DNA of 64,000 nucleotides from Acidobacteriota bacterium (GCA_008363385.1 RHKY01000023.1:62001-126000); one strand, 5' to 3'. Shown: positions 47,119-56,678, counted from the stretch's first letter. Translations and numbers: made by a program. Notes: a model not told the origin generated them from the sequence alone.

Positions 47119-47685
47119 GTGACGCATTCTGGACGAGCCGGGGGTCCGGCACAAGCGGAGGCGGACTCGGGGACGAGGCCCTGGCGGCGGGTCTTCGGGG
47201 AGGCCCCGGTGGCGGCCTCCTTCGCCACGTTCGGCGTGGGGCTCCTCCCCGGGCCGAAGGGGACCTGGGGGAGCCTCGTGGCGGTCCTGATCGGCGAGGC
47301 CCTCTTCCGCGCGCTCGGGCTCCCGGCCCTGGCCGCCCTGGCCGTCGTCTCGACGCTCCTCGGCGTCCCGGCGGCGGGACGCGTCGAGGCGCTCCGCCGG
47401 GACGAGGACCCGCACGAGGTGGTCGTCGACGAGGTGGCGGGGCAGTCGATCGCCCTCCTGGGCCTCCACGCCTTCCTGCCGGCCGCCTCCTCGGGGGCGC
47501 TCGGGGCCGGCCTCGTCCTGGCGGCGTTCCTCCTCTTCCGGCTCCTCGACGTCCTGAAGCCGGGGCCGGTCGACGACCTGCAGCGGCTCCCCGGCGGCGC
47601 CGGCATCATGGCCGACGACGTGGCGGCCGGGTGCCTCGTTGCGGCCGCGTTCGGCCTCCTCGCCCTCGCCGGTCTCGTGCGATGA
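47119..47685 (+). CDS. pgpA: Phosphatidylglycerophosphatase A
   Basis: This 188-residue membrane phosphatase makes phosphatidylglycerol from its phosphate. The PKGTWGSL block (about residues 46-53), [13 protein letters not shown] (about 100-112) and the late [10 protein letters not shown] match PgpA, and three to four hydrophobic helices separate them. The GTG start has GGAGG only 3 bases upstream, so a slightly later start is possible. Its stop overlaps murB (ATGA). It leads a six-gene run with overlaps throughout. Confidence 0.88.
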   Translation: MTHSGRAGGPAQAEADSGTRPWRRVFGEAPVAASFATFGVGLLPGPKGTWGSLVAVLIGEALFRALGLPALAALAVVSTLLGVPAAGRVEALRRDEDPHEVVVDEVAGQSIALLGLHAFLPAASSGALGAGLVLAAFLLFRLLDVLKPGPVDDLQRLPGGAGIMADDVAAGCLVAAAFGLLALAGLVR

Positions 47686-48614
47686 ACCCTCCGGCGCTGC
47701 CCGGCCTCGTGGTCCGCGCGGACGAGCCGCTGGCCCCGCGGACGACCCTCCGGATCGGGGGACCGGCACGGTGGCTGGTCGAGGCGCGGACGCTGGCCGC
47801 CCTCTCGGCCTTCCGGCGCTGGGCGAGCGAGACCGGGACGCGGGTCCTGGCGCTCGGGAAGGGCTCGAACCTCCTCGTCCCGGACGAGGGTTTCGACGGC
47901 GCGGTCCTCGTCCTGGCCGGGGAGATGACCTCCTACCGGCTCGACGGGACGACCCTCGTCACCTCCGGCGGGGCCTCGCTCATGGCGCTCGCCGTGGCGG
48001 CGAGGAACGCGGGCCTCTCGGGGCTCGAGGGGCTCTCGGGGATCCCTTCGACCCTCGGCGGCGCGGTGCGGATCAACGCGGGCGCTTACGGGAGGGAGAT
48101 CTTCGACCTCCTCCGGGACGTCACGCTGGTGGGGGCGGACGGCGCGGTGAGGCAGGTCCCCGCCGCGGGCCTTCGCCGCGGCTACCGCTGGACGGAGCTC
48201 TGCGAGGCGGACGACCTCGTCGCGGGCGCGTCGCTCCTCCTCGAGCCGGCCCCGCGGGAGGAGGTCGAGGCCCGGATGCGAGAGGTGACCGAGAAGCGGA
48301 AGCGGGCCCTGCCGGTCGAGCCGAACGCCGGCTCGATCTTCAGGAACCCGCCGGGCGAGTACGCGGGGCGGCTTCTGGAGGCGTGCGGGCTGAAGGGGAG
48401 GCGGCGCGGCGGCGCCGAGGTCTCCGGCCGGCACGCCAACGTGATCGTGAACCTCGGGGGCGCCACGGCGCGGGACGTGCGGGCGCTGATGGCCGACATG
48501 AGGGCCCTGGTGCGGCTCCGGTTCGGCGTGGAGCTCGTCCCCGAGATCGTCCTCGTCGGCGGCCCCCTTCGCGACGACGAGGCCGCGCCTCTCTCCGTAG
48601 AATCGACGGCATGA
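47682..48614 (+). CDS. murB: UDP-N-acetylenolpyruvoylglucosamine reductase
   Basis: This 310-residue FAD enzyme makes UDP-N-acetylmuramate. The FAD-binding region includes RIGGPARWLVE, LALGKGSNLLV and the GLSGIPSTLGGAVRINAGAYG block. The catalytic Ser lies in NAGSIFRNPP. The short C-terminal form lacks the type I loop, and a Glu sits in the expected late position (VPEIVLVG). ATG 47682 overlaps the pgpA stop and the stop overlaps manC. Confidence 0.94.
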   Translation: MNPPALPGLVVRADEPLAPRTTLRIGGPARWLVEARTLAALSAFRRWASETGTRVLALGKGSNLLVPDEGFDGAVLVLAGEMTSYRLDGTTLVTSGGASLMALAVAARNAGLSGLEGLSGIPSTLGGAVRINAGAYGREIFDLLRDVTLVGADGAVRQVPAAGLRRGYRWTELCEADDLVAGASLLLEPAPREEVEARMREVTEKRKRALPVEPNAGSIFRNPPGEYAGRLLEACGLKGRRRGGAEVSGRHANVIVNLGGATARDVRALMADMRALVRLRFGVELVPEIVLVGGPLRDDEAAPLSVESTA

Positions 48615-49684
48615 CGACTCACGGCGCCGTCTACGCGCTCATCCTCGCGGGCGGGAGCGGGACCCGTCTCTGGCCGCGCTCCACCGACTCCGCGCCGAAG
48701 CCCTTCCTGGCGCTGACGGGGCCCGAGACGCTCCTGTCGGCCACCTTCCGCCGGGCCTCCGCCCTGGCCGGGGCCGACCGTGTCCTGGTGTCGGCGCGGG
48801 TCACGCACGCCGCCCTGATCCGCCGCGACCTGGCGGCGGTCTCCGGGGACCGGCTCGTCCTGGAGCCCGAGAGGCGGAACACGGCCCCGGCGATCGCGCT
48901 CTCGGCCCTCTCTGTCGCCGAGCGGGACCGTGAGGCCGTCCTCGTCGTCCTGCCGTCCGACCAGGCGGTCGCCGACGAGGCGGCGTTCCAGCGGGGCGTC
49001 GAGACGGCCGTGGACGCCGCGCGGCACGTGGACGGCTTCGTCACGCTCGGCATCACGCCGGTCCGCCCCGAAACGGGATTCGGCTACCTCGAGACCGACC
49101 CCGCCGAAGCCGGCTGGCCCGTCCGGCGCGTCGTGCGGTTCGTCGAGAAGCCGCCGGCCGCCGACGCCGAGCGGTTCCTGGCCTCCGGGCTCCACTTCTG
49201 GAACGCCGGGATCTTCGTCTTCCGCGTCCCGGTCCTCCTCGACGCGATGGAGCGGCTCTGCCCCGACATCCTGGGGCCCATCCGGGAGGCGGCCTCCGCT
49301 CGGAAGGCCGGGGACGCCGCCGGGATGGCGAAGGCCTTCGGGCGGGCCCGGCGGGAGTCGATCGACTACGCGGTGATGGAGAAGGCCACGACGGTGGTGA
49401 TGGTCCCCTGCGACTGCGGATGGAGCGACGTCGGCTCCTGGGACGCCGTCCACGACTTCCGCGCCAAGGACGAGGCCGGCAACGTCCTGGAGGGGCCGGC
49501 GCAGGCGCTGGAGAGCCGGGGCTGCCTTGCGCTGGCCCGGAAGGGGCGGCCCGTCACCCTCATCGGCGTGGACGACCTCGTGGTGGTCGACTCGGAGGAC
49601 GGCCTCCTCGTCACCCGCCGCGGGGCCTCGGACGCCCTGCGGCGGGCCGTCGAGTCGCGCCTGGCCAAGGAGTGGCGCCCTTGA
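48611..49684 (+). CDS. manC: Mannose-1-phosphate guanylyltransferase
   Basis: This 357-residue GDP-mannose pyrophosphorylase carries the nucleotidyltransferase signature LAGGSGTRLWPRS, LPSDQAV, FGYLET, the FVEKP motif and the HFWNAGIFVF / SIDYAVME blocks. The C-terminal isomerase cupin of bifunctional ManC/AlgA enzymes is absent. It supplies GDP-mannose for surface polysaccharide, consistent with the sugar-transferase locus at the window end. The ATG overlaps murB and the stop overlaps a TTG start of moxR. Confidence 0.92.
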   Translation: MTTHGAVYALILAGGSGTRLWPRSTDSAPKPFLALTGPETLLSATFRRASALAGADRVLVSARVTHAALIRRDLAAVSGDRLVLEPERRNTAPAIALSALSVAERDREAVLVVLPSDQAVADEAAFQRGVETAVDAARHVDGFVTLGITPVRPETGFGYLETDPAEAGWPVRRVVRFVEKPPAADAERFLASGLHFWNAGIFVFRVPVLLDAMERLCPDILGPIREAASARKAGDAAGMAKAFGRARRESIDYAVMEKATTVVMVPCDCGWSDVGSWDAVHDFRAKDEAGNVLEGPAQALESRGCLALARKGRPVTLIGVDDLVVVDSEDGLLVTRRGASDALRRAVESRLAKEWRP

Positions 49685-50631
49685 GCGTCACGGTCCTCTC
49701 GGCCGCCTCGCGCCTGGTGGGCGCCGTCCGGACCGCCTACCGCGGGCCCGCGTCCGCGGTGGAGGACGCGGTCGTCTGCCTCCTCTCCCGGGGGCACCTC
49801 CTGATCGAGGACGTCCCGGGGGTGGGGAAGACGACGCTCGCCCTGGCCATCGGCAAGGCGCTCGGCCTGGCCGTCCAGCGCCTCCAGTGCACGCCCGACA
49901 CGCTGCCGTCCGACATCCTCGGCCTGACGATCTTCAACCAGCGGACGCAGGCCTTCGAGTTCCACCCCGGCCCGATCTTCACGCCGATCTTCCTCGTGGA
50001 CGAGATCAACCGCTCCACGCCGAAGACGCAGGCCGCGCTCCTGGAGGCGATGAACGAGCGGGCGGTCTCCGTGGACGGGCAGTCGCGGGGCCTCCCCGAG
50101 CCGTTCCTCGTCCTGGCCACGCAGAACCCCGTCGAGTACCTCGGGACCTACCCGCTCCCGGAGTCGCAGCTGGACCGGTTCCTGATGCGGATCTCGCTCG
50201 GCTACCCCGAGCCCGACGAGGAGCGACGGCTCCTCCTCTCCGGGGGGGCCGACCGGGCGCTGGCCTCGCTGACGCCCGTGATGAGCCTCGAGGAGCTCAA
50301 GGAGGTCCAGCTGCAGGTCGAGCGGGTCCGTGTCGCCGAGAAGCTCCTGGACTACGTCCTTTCGATCGTCGCGCGGACGCGCGAGACGTCGGACCTGATC
50401 CTCGGCGTCTCCCCGCGCGGCGCCCAGGGCTTCTTCCGGGCCGTCCAGGCGCGGGCGCTGGTCGCCGAGAGGGACTTCGCGACGCCCGACGACGTCAAGC
50501 GCGTGGCCGTGCCGGTCCTCTCCCACCGCGTCCTGGCCGCCCTTCCCGGGGCGTACGAGGGTTCGTCGGCGGGCCGGAGGGAGCGCGACGCGATCCGGAA
50601 GATCCTCGACGAGGTCCCCGTCCCGCTGTGA
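49681..50631 (+). CDS. MoxR-type AAA+ ATPase
   Basis: This 316-residue AAA+ protein has Walker A EDVPGVGKTTL (about residues 42-52), Walker B IFLVDEINR (about 104-112), sensor motif LATQNPVEYLGTYPLPE and the SPRGAQGFFRAVQA box. MoxR proteins act as chaperone-like partners of vWA-domain proteins. It starts with TTG at 49681 (TTGA overlap with manC). The next two genes (DUF58 and transglutaminase) are its usual neighbours. Confidence 0.92.
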   Translation: MSVTVLSAASRLVGAVRTAYRGPASAVEDAVVCLLSRGHLLIEDVPGVGKTTLALAIGKALGLAVQRLQCTPDTLPSDILGLTIFNQRTQAFEFHPGPIFTPIFLVDEINRSTPKTQAALLEAMNERAVSVDGQSRGLPEPFLVLATQNPVEYLGTYPLPESQLDRFLMRISLGYPEPDEERRLLLSGGADRALASLTPVMSLEELKEVQLQVERVRVAEKLLDYVLSIVARTRETSDLILGVSPRGAQGFFRAVQARALVAERDFATPDDVKRVAVPVLSHRVLAALPGAYEGSSAGRRERDAIRKILDEVPVPL

Positions 50632-51653
50632 GGGGGCTCAGGGAGCGCCTCCGAGAGCTCCTGGACACCTCGATCGTCGTGAGGGTCACGAACCTCGGCC
50701 TCGGCTTCGTCCTCCTGACGCTCGTGGTGGCCATCGGGGCGACGAACACGGGCAACAACGGCCTCTACGTCCTCCTCTCCACCTTCCTCGGCGCCCTCGT
50801 CGTCTCCGGCGTCGTCTCGCGCCGGAACGTCGAGAAGCTGGTCCCCGAGCTGGAGGGCCCCGACGAGATCCACGCGGGGGACCCCGTCCGCTTCACGCTG
50901 AAGCTCCGGAACGAGAAGAGGCGCACCCGGCGGGCGGTCCTCGTCCGGATCGCGGGCGCCTCGCAGCCGCTCCTGTTCCCCCTCGTCCCGCCCGAGTCGA
51001 CCCCCAGCCGCGGCGTCGACCTCGTCTTCTCGCGCCGCGGGCGGCGGAAGGTGGAGTCGCTCCTCGTCTACAGCGCCTACCCGATCGGCCTCTTCCGGAA
51101 GGGCCGCGTCCACGCCGACGCGCGGGAGCGGATCGTCTTCCCCCGGGTCCTCAGGCGCCCGCTCCCCCGGCCCGAGTCGCGAGGGCCTGCGGGGGAGCGG
51201 GCGAGCCTCCTGAAGCGGGGGCGTGGCGCCGACGTCCGCCTCCTGCGCGAGGCGCTCCCGTGGGACGACCCTAGGGACCTGCACTGGCCCCAGACGGCCC
51301 GCCAGGGGGTCCTGATCACGAAGGAGCGGAGCGCCGAGCAGGGGCACGACTCCGTCGTCGCCCTCTCGGTGGAGAGGCCGAAGGGGGCCGGGTCCGCGTG
51401 GGACGCCGCGTTCGAGGAGGCCGTGTCGGAGGCGGCCGGGGCGGTCCTGCAGCTCCTGGCCCGCGGGGACCGGGTCGGGCTCCTGATGGGCGAGCGCCTC
51501 CTTCCGCCCGGCGCGGGCTCGGTCCAGCGGCGCGCGCTCCTGGCCGCGCTGGCGCTCGTCGAGCCGCGCGTGGGGCCGGCCGCGGCGCGCCCGCCGCTCC
51601 CGCCGGACCTCCTCGTCTACCCCGTGGTCCCCGGGGTGCGGGAGGCGGCGTGA
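50628..51653 (+). CDS. DUF58-domain membrane protein
   Basis: This 341-residue protein has two close membrane helices near the N-terminus (about residues 18-60: LGFVLLTLVVAIGATNTG ... VLLSTFLGALVVSGVV). A beta-rich stretch and the DUF58 domain follow (about 200-330), with the telltale LREALPWDDPRDLHWPQTAR block. Members adopt a vWA-like fold and pair with MoxR ATPases. It starts with GTG, overlapping moxR by 4 bases, and overlaps the next gene likewise. Confidence 0.88.
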   Translation: MRGLRERLRELLDTSIVVRVTNLGLGFVLLTLVVAIGATNTGNNGLYVLLSTFLGALVVSGVVSRRNVEKLVPELEGPDEIHAGDPVRFTLKLRNEKRRTRRAVLVRIAGASQPLLFPLVPPESTPSRGVDLVFSRRGRRKVESLLVYSAYPIGLFRKGRVHADARERIVFPRVLRRPLPRPESRGPAGERASLLKRGRGADVRLLREALPWDDPRDLHWPQTARQGVLITKERSAEQGHDSVVALSVERPKGAGSAWDAAFEEAVSEAAGAVLQLLARGDRVGLLMGERLLPPGAGSVQRRALLAALALVEPRVGPAAARPPLPPDLLVYPVVPGVREAA

Positions 51654-53773
51654 AGACGGCGAGCCCTCCGCCCCTGCCGTTCCACCGCGAGCGGCTCCTC
51701 CTCGTCGGGCGCCTGGCCCTGCTGGCGCCGGTCCCGCTGGCGCTGAACGACACGCTGGCGCCCGCGGAGCTCGGCCTCTACCTCGTCCTGGCCGCGGTCC
51801 CGGTCCTGCTCGCGGCCCGCGGGCGCGTCCTTCGCGTCCCCGACTGGGCGCTGAACCTCCTCGGGATCCTCCTCCTCTTCGGCTTCTACGCCGACCTGCG
51901 GATGGGGACGCGGAGCCTGCTGAAGGCGACGATCCACCTCCTCCTCGCCACGACGCTGACGAAGCTCGTCTCGGTCGTGAGGGAGCGGGACTTCGCGACG
52001 CTCCTCCTCCTCGTCACGTTCCTCTTCGTCGCCTCCGTGGCCACCTCGTTCCACTCCACCGTCCTCGTCTACGTCGCGGCCTTCGCCGCCGTGGCGTGGC
52101 CCGTCCTCGTGAAGTGGGCGCTCTTCCGCGACCTGGCCGAGGCGCGGTCCGAGTGGGACCGCGACCCCCAGGCCCGCGAGCTCCCCGGCCGAAGGACCGC
52201 CGCGGCGTCGCTGGCGGTCACGTTCGCCCTGGCGGTGCCGTTCTTCTTCGTCCTCCCGAGGATCCGCGCCCCGTACGTCCGGGGCCAGTCTGCGGGGCAG
52301 GAGATCTGGACGGGATTCACCGAGTCGGTCGACCCCGGGGTCTCGGGACGGCTGAAGCAGAGCGACGAGGTGGTCCTCAGGGTCGAGCCGGAGGCCGACG
52401 TCCCGGTCGAGGCGTTCGCCCTGGCGCTCCGGTTCCGGACCCTGGCCTTCGCCACGTACGAGGACCGGACCTGGAGGAAGCCGCAGGGCCCGAACCGGGT
52501 CCTCCGGCCGGACGGCCGGGGGAGGATCCAGATCGGCGCCGGGGCCGAGGCCCAGGGTGGGGCGATGCTCGTCGACCTGGCCCCGCTCGGATCCCGGTAC
52601 CTCCCGCTCCCGTCCGGGGCGCTCTCCCTGTCGCTGACCGGCACGGCCACCCGGCTGCCCGGAGGGGCGTGGGTGGAGCGGGACCGGCTGGAGAACGTCC
52701 TCCTCGCGGTCGAGCCGCACCGCGGCTTCGCGTACGAGGTGAGGACGGGGCGTCCCGAGGCCGACCGGCTGCCGCCCGGGGCGGTGGACCCGACGCGGTC
52801 CTCGCTCGGCTCGGCCCGGGTCGCGGAGTTCGTCCGCGAGGTGGCGGGCGGGGCCGACCCGGTCACCCAGCCCCTCCTGGTGGCTCGGAAGCTGGAGGCG
52901 CGCCTGGCCGGCACCTTCGCGTACTCGCTCGACATCCCGCTCTCGGGCGAGAGGCCCGTCGAGGAGTTCCTCTTCGACCGGCGCGAGGGGCACTGCGAGG
53001 CGTTCGCCACGGCCATGGCGCTGGCGCTGCGGGAGGTCGGGATCCCGACCCGCTTCGTCACCGGCTTCGCGGGCGCCGAGCCCGCGCTCTGGGGCGGGAC
53101 CTTCATCGTCCGCGGGCGCAACGCCCACGCCTGGGTCGAGGCCTGGTGCGGCCCCGAGCTCGGCTGGGTGACGTTCGACCCGACGCCCGAGGTGGGACGG
53201 CCAGGGCTCGGGGGCGAGGGCCTCCTGTCGCGCCTGAGGAACCTGGGCGAGAGCGTGGAGCTGGTCTACGACCGGTGGGTCCTCTCGTTCGGCCAGGCCG
53301 ACCAGGAGGAGATCGCCGACCGGGTGCGCGCCGCCGCCGAGAGCGCGGCGCTCCTGGCCCGCCGGGCCGGGACCGCGATCCGGCGCTCGCCCCTGCTCCT
53401 GGCAGGGCTGGCGGCCGCGGGGGTCGGGCTCCTCGTCTTCGTCGCCTCCGGCCGGGTGCGGCGGGCCCTCGGCCTGCGCCTGCGCCTACCGGGAGCGGAG
53501 CCTCCGGGCGCGGGCCTGTCCGCGTACCTCCGGATGCAGAGGAAGCTCCGAAGGCGCGGCGCCTCGCTCGCGGCCTCGGCCGCGCCCGGCGAGACGGTCG
53601 CCGCGGCCTCGCGGTTCGGCCCAGAGGCCGGGAGGCTCTCGCGCGAGATCGCCCGGGCCTACGTCCGCGAGTCGTTCGGCGGGGCCGCGTCCGGTCCCGC
53701 GGAGCGGGAGCGCCTCGCCGGCCTCCTCCGCGACCTGGGCCGGGCGCTCTCGACGCCTCCGGGACGAGCCTGA
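51650..53773 (+). CDS. Membrane transglutaminase-like protease/cross-linker (DUF3488-TGc)
   Basis: This 707-residue protein has an N-terminal membrane domain of about six helices (residues 15-205, DUF3488 type), a large outer loop, the transglutaminase core and a second membrane helix (about 578-598) before a cytoplasmic DUF4129-like tail. The catalytic triad is complete: Cys in GHCEAF (about 447), His in NAHAWVEAW (about 488) and Asp in TFDPTPE (about 507). It closes the MoxR-DUF58-transglutaminase set. The substrate is unknown; cell-wall or envelope peptides are a reasonable guess. Confidence 0.9.
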   Translation: MKTASPPPLPFHRERLLLVGRLALLAPVPLALNDTLAPAELGLYLVLAAVPVLLAARGRVLRVPDWALNLLGILLLFGFYADLRMGTRSLLKATIHLLLATTLTKLVSVVRERDFATLLLLVTFLFVASVATSFHSTVLVYVAAFAAVAWPVLVKWALFRDLAEARSEWDRDPQARELPGRRTAAASLAVTFALAVPFFFVLPRIRAPYVRGQSAGQEIWTGFTESVDPGVSGRLKQSDEVVLRVEPEADVPVEAFALALRFRTLAFATYEDRTWRKPQGPNRVLRPDGRGRIQIGAGAEAQGGAMLVDLAPLGSRYLPLPSGALSLSLTGTATRLPGGAWVERDRLENVLLAVEPHRGFAYEVRTGRPEADRLPPGAVDPTRSSLGSARVAEFVREVAGGADPVTQPLLVARKLEARLAGTFAYSLDIPLSGERPVEEFLFDRREGHCEAFATAMALALREVGIPTRFVTGFAGAEPALWGGTFIVRGRNAHAWVEAWCGPELGWVTFDPTPEVGRPGLGGEGLLSRLRNLGESVELVYDRWVLSFGQADQEEIADRVRAAAESAALLARRAGTAIRRSPLLLAGLAAAGVGLLVFVASGRVRRALGLRLRLPGAEPPGAGLSAYLRMQRKLRRRGASLAASAAPGETVAAASRFGPEAGRLSREIARAYVRESFGGAASGPAERERLAGLLRDLGRALSTPPGRA

Positions 53774-53814
53774 GGCCGCACGCCAGTCGATCCGGCCGGC
53801 TCGAAATATGCCAC

Positions 53815-53846
53815 TTGACAAAGTGACAGTTACTGTCACATATTTT
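53815..53846 (+). promoter_or_regulatory. MerR-type promoter with operator in the spacer
   Basis: A perfect -35 TTGACA (53815-53820) is followed by a perfect 17-bp dyad GTGACAGT-T-ACTGTCAC (53823-53839) and then an AT-rich -10 (CATATT with 18, or TATTTT with 20 bases spacing). An operator filling an over-long spacer is the hallmark of MerR-controlled promoters. The predicted start site falls at about 53851, the GTG codon itself. Confidence 0.75.
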
Positions 53847-53850
53847 CGGC

Positions 53851-54264
53851 GTGCCCGAAGAGAGCCGGTACGGCATCGAGGAGCTGGCCAGTCTGGGCGG
53901 GGTGACCCGCCGGACGGTCCGGTTCTACGTCCAGGAGGGGCTCCTCCAGCCGCCTGAAGGGCTCGGACGGGGCAGGCACTACGGCCCGGATCACCTCTCC
54001 CGGCTCCTCCGGGTCCGCTCGATGCAGGAGCTCGGACTCAGCCTCCCCGAGATCCGGAGGGCGCTCGCCGAGGATGGAAAGGCGCCAGCGGAGGCGGCGC
54101 CCGAGGTCCCTCCCGCCCCCGAGCGGCAGACCTGGATCCGCCTGACGCTCCTGCCAGGTGTCGAGCTCCACGTCGCCACCGGTGTCCGCCTGCCTTCCCC
54201 GGCGCGGCTGGCGGACCTCGTTTCGACCTGCCGCCGGCTGTTCACCAACGAGGAGGACCGATGA
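53851..54264 (+). CDS. MerR-family regulator
   Basis: This 137-residue regulator has an N-terminal winged helix (about residues 7-75: YGIEELASLGGVTRRTVRFYVQEGLL ... LLRVRSMQELGLSL). A short Pro/Ala linker follows, then a beta-rich C-terminal segment (about 90-137), not the long coiled coil and Cys set of metal-sensing MerR proteins. The ligand is therefore unknown. The GTG start lies about 5-10 bases after the -10 box with no ribosome site between, so a leaderless message is suggested. Its stop overlaps the VIT/vWA gene (ATGA), which it probably controls. Confidence 0.85.
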   Translation: MPEESRYGIEELASLGGVTRRTVRFYVQEGLLQPPEGLGRGRHYGPDHLSRLLRVRSMQELGLSLPEIRRALAEDGKAPAEAAPEVPPAPERQTWIRLTLLPGVELHVATGVRLPSPARLADLVSTCRRLFTNEEDR

Positions 54265-56678
54265 GACCGAAGCCCGCCCCGCCCCGCCCCGCTCCGGGCC
54301 CCGCTCCGGGCCCCGCTCCCGCTCCCGCACCGGCCCCGACGGGCCTCGTCGCCCTTGGCCTCCCGATCCCGCTCCAGGGCGTCACGGTCGAGGCGGAGGT
54401 GAAGGACCTCGCCGTCCGGCAGGTGGTCACGCAGCGGTACCGCAACGACGAGGCGGCGCCGATCGAGGCGGTCTACGTCTTCCCCCTGGAGGAGGGGGCC
54501 GCGGTCTGCGGGTTCGAGGCGCTCATCGGCGAAACGCACGTGGTGGGACGGGTCGAGGAGAGGGACGCGGCGTTCACGGCCTACGACGAGGCGATGGCGG
54601 CGGGGCACGGCGCCTACCTCCTCGACCAGGAGCAGCCGGACGTCTTCACGGCCAGCATCGGGAACGTCCCGCCCGGCGCCGAGGTGCTCGTGAGGCTGAC
54701 GACCGTCTCGGTCGTCGCCGAGGAGGGGGAGGACCGCGTCTACGCCCTGCCGACGACCGTCTCGCCCCGGTACGCGCCCGAGGAGGACCGGAAGGGCGTG
54801 GGCCGGACGCCGGCCGAGGCGCTGAACCCGCCGGTCCTCTGGAGCGTGCCGTACGGCCTGAGCCTCACGCTGCGCCTCGAGATGCCGGTCGGGATCCGCT
54901 CGGTGGAGTCCCCGACGCACCCGCTGTCGGTCGAGGTGGACGGGAGCCGCGCGACCGTGACCCTCGGCGAGCGCGAGACGGCGCTCGACCGGGACCTCGT
55001 CGTCCGGGTGAAGCTGGCCGGGCCGGAGGGGCAGCGGGTGCTCGCGGAGCGGGACGGGAAGGGGGGCGGAGCCGTCCTCGTCTCCTTCCGCCCCCGCTTC
55101 GAGGCGGCGACGGCCGGGAGCTCCGAGGTGGTCTTCCTCGTCGACCGCTCCGGGTCGATGGAGGGGAGCTCCATCGCGCAGGTGAGGAACGCGCTCCAGC
55201 TCTTCCTCCGGAGCCTCGGCGAGGGGACGAGCTTCAACGTCGTCGGCTTCGGGTCGACCGTGCAGGCCCTCTTCCCCGAGAGCCGGCCCTACGACCCGCA
55301 GAGCTTCGCGGAGGCGAGCCGCCACGTCGAGGGGATGCGGGCCGACCTGGGCGGGACCGAGATCCTCCCGGCGCTCCGGACGGTCCTCGAGGCGAGGCGC
55401 GCCGAGGGCCTCCCGCGCGTCGTCGTCGTCCTGACGGACGGCGAGGTGACGAACGCCCCCGCCGTCCTGGCGCTCGCCGCCCGGCACGCGGGGACCGCCC
55501 GGGTCCTGACGCTGGGGATCGGCGCCGGGGCCAGCCGCCACCTCGTGAAGGGCCTGGCCCGCGCGGGGAACGGCGCCGCGGAGTTCGTCGCGCCCCGCGA
55601 GCGGATCGAGGGGAAGGTGATGCGCCACCTGCGCCGCGCCCTGCAGCCCGCCGTGACCGACGTCGTCCTCGACTGGGGGGGCCTCGCTCCCGAGCAGGCG
55701 CCGCACGTCCTGCCGCCCGTCTTCGACGGGGAACGGCTCCTCGTCCACGGGCTCGTCAAGGAGCTCCGCCCCGCCACCGTCACGCTCACGGCGCGCGCGC
55801 CGTCGGGCCCGATCCGCGTCGAGATCCCGCTCGACCCCTCCGGGGCCGTCGAGGGGACGACGCTCGCCACGCTGGCGGCCCGCGAGCTGGTGAGGGACCT
55901 CGCGGAGGGGCGGAGCCCGCTCCACGGCCGGAAGGGATCGCGCCAGGAGGACCGGCGCGGCCGGACGGAGGACCGCGTCCGCGAGCGCCTCGTCGAGCTG
56001 GGGAAGCGGTACGGCCTCGTCACGAGCGCCACGTCGTTCGTCGCCGTCGAGGAGCGCGCCACGCCCGTTTCGGGGGACGCCGTCCTGAGGAAGGTCCCGG
56101 TCGCCCTGACGCACGACTGGGGCGGCCTCGAGGCCGCGGCAGGAGCGGGAGCGCCGGCCTTCGCCGCCCCGTCGGCGATGGCGATGCCGGCGGCGGCGCC
56201 GGCGCCGATGAGAAGGGCACGGGGTTCGTTCATGATCGGGGAGCCCGACCACGCCACGCTCGCGGACCCGTACGACATCCCGTTGCCGATCCTGCATCGG
56301 ATCGACCGGGAGGACGCGCGGGAGCGCGCGAGCACGCCCTCGCGTACCTCCACCCGTCCCCTCGACCGGCTCGTCTCCCTCCAGCGGCACGACGGCTCCT
56401 GGGACCTGGACGACCGCCTGGCCGCGCTCTCGGGATTCGAGCACGACGAGCTGGAGAAGGGCTGGCGAGCCCTCGGTCCGGTCGGAGGAGACCCGCGGCG
56501 GGTCTTCGCCACCGCGCTCGCCCTCGCCCTCCTCGAGCGCCTGGCCCCGGGCGAGCGGGACGAGTGGGAGCTCCTGGCCCAGAAGGCACGGTGCTTCCTC
56601 GAGTCGGTCGCGTCCAGTCGCGGACAGGCGATGCGGTGGGTCGACTTCGCCTGCGCCCTCGTCGGCGGCCAGCGCTAG
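54261..56678 (+). CDS. VIT and vWA domain protein
   Basis: This 805-residue protein begins with a Pro/Ala/Gly repeat tail (about residues 2-28). A VIT domain follows (about 30-165: YRNDEAAPIEAVYVFPLEEGAAV and FTASIGNVPPGAEV), then a vWA domain (about 285-450) with an intact MIDAS motif DRSGS (about 294) and LTDGE. A C-terminal region includes a mixed strand/helix part and a helical end. This matches the inter-alpha-trypsin inhibitor heavy-chain layout found in many bacteria. No signal peptide or membrane helix was seen, so the location is unsure. It forms a two-gene unit with the MerR regulator. Confidence 0.85.
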   Translation: MRPKPAPPRPAPGPAPGPAPAPAPAPTGLVALGLPIPLQGVTVEAEVKDLAVRQVVTQRYRNDEAAPIEAVYVFPLEEGAAVCGFEALIGETHVVGRVEERDAAFTAYDEAMAAGHGAYLLDQEQPDVFTASIGNVPPGAEVLVRLTTVSVVAEEGEDRVYALPTTVSPRYAPEEDRKGVGRTPAEALNPPVLWSVPYGLSLTLRLEMPVGIRSVESPTHPLSVEVDGSRATVTLGERETALDRDLVVRVKLAGPEGQRVLAERDGKGGGAVLVSFRPRFEAATAGSSEVVFLVDRSGSMEGSSIAQVRNALQLFLRSLGEGTSFNVVGFGSTVQALFPESRPYDPQSFAEASRHVEGMRADLGGTEILPALRTVLEARRAEGLPRVVVVLTDGEVTNAPAVLALAARHAGTARVLTLGIGAGASRHLVKGLARAGNGAAEFVAPRERIEGKVMRHLRRALQPAVTDVVLDWGGLAPEQAPHVLPPVFDGERLLVHGLVKELRPATVTLTARAPSGPIRVEIPLDPSGAVEGTTLATLAARELVRDLAEGRSPLHGRKGSRQEDRRGRTEDRVRERLVELGKRYGLVTSATSFVAVEERATPVSGDAVLRKVPVALTHDWGGLEAAAGAGAPAFAAPSAMAMPAAAPAPMRRARGSFMIGEPDHATLADPYDIPLPILHRIDREDARERASTPSRTSTRPLDRLVSLQRHDGSWDLDDRLAALSGFEHDELEKGWRALGPVGGDPRRVFATALALALLERLAPGERDEWELLAQKARCFLESVASSRGQAMRWVDFACALVGGQR

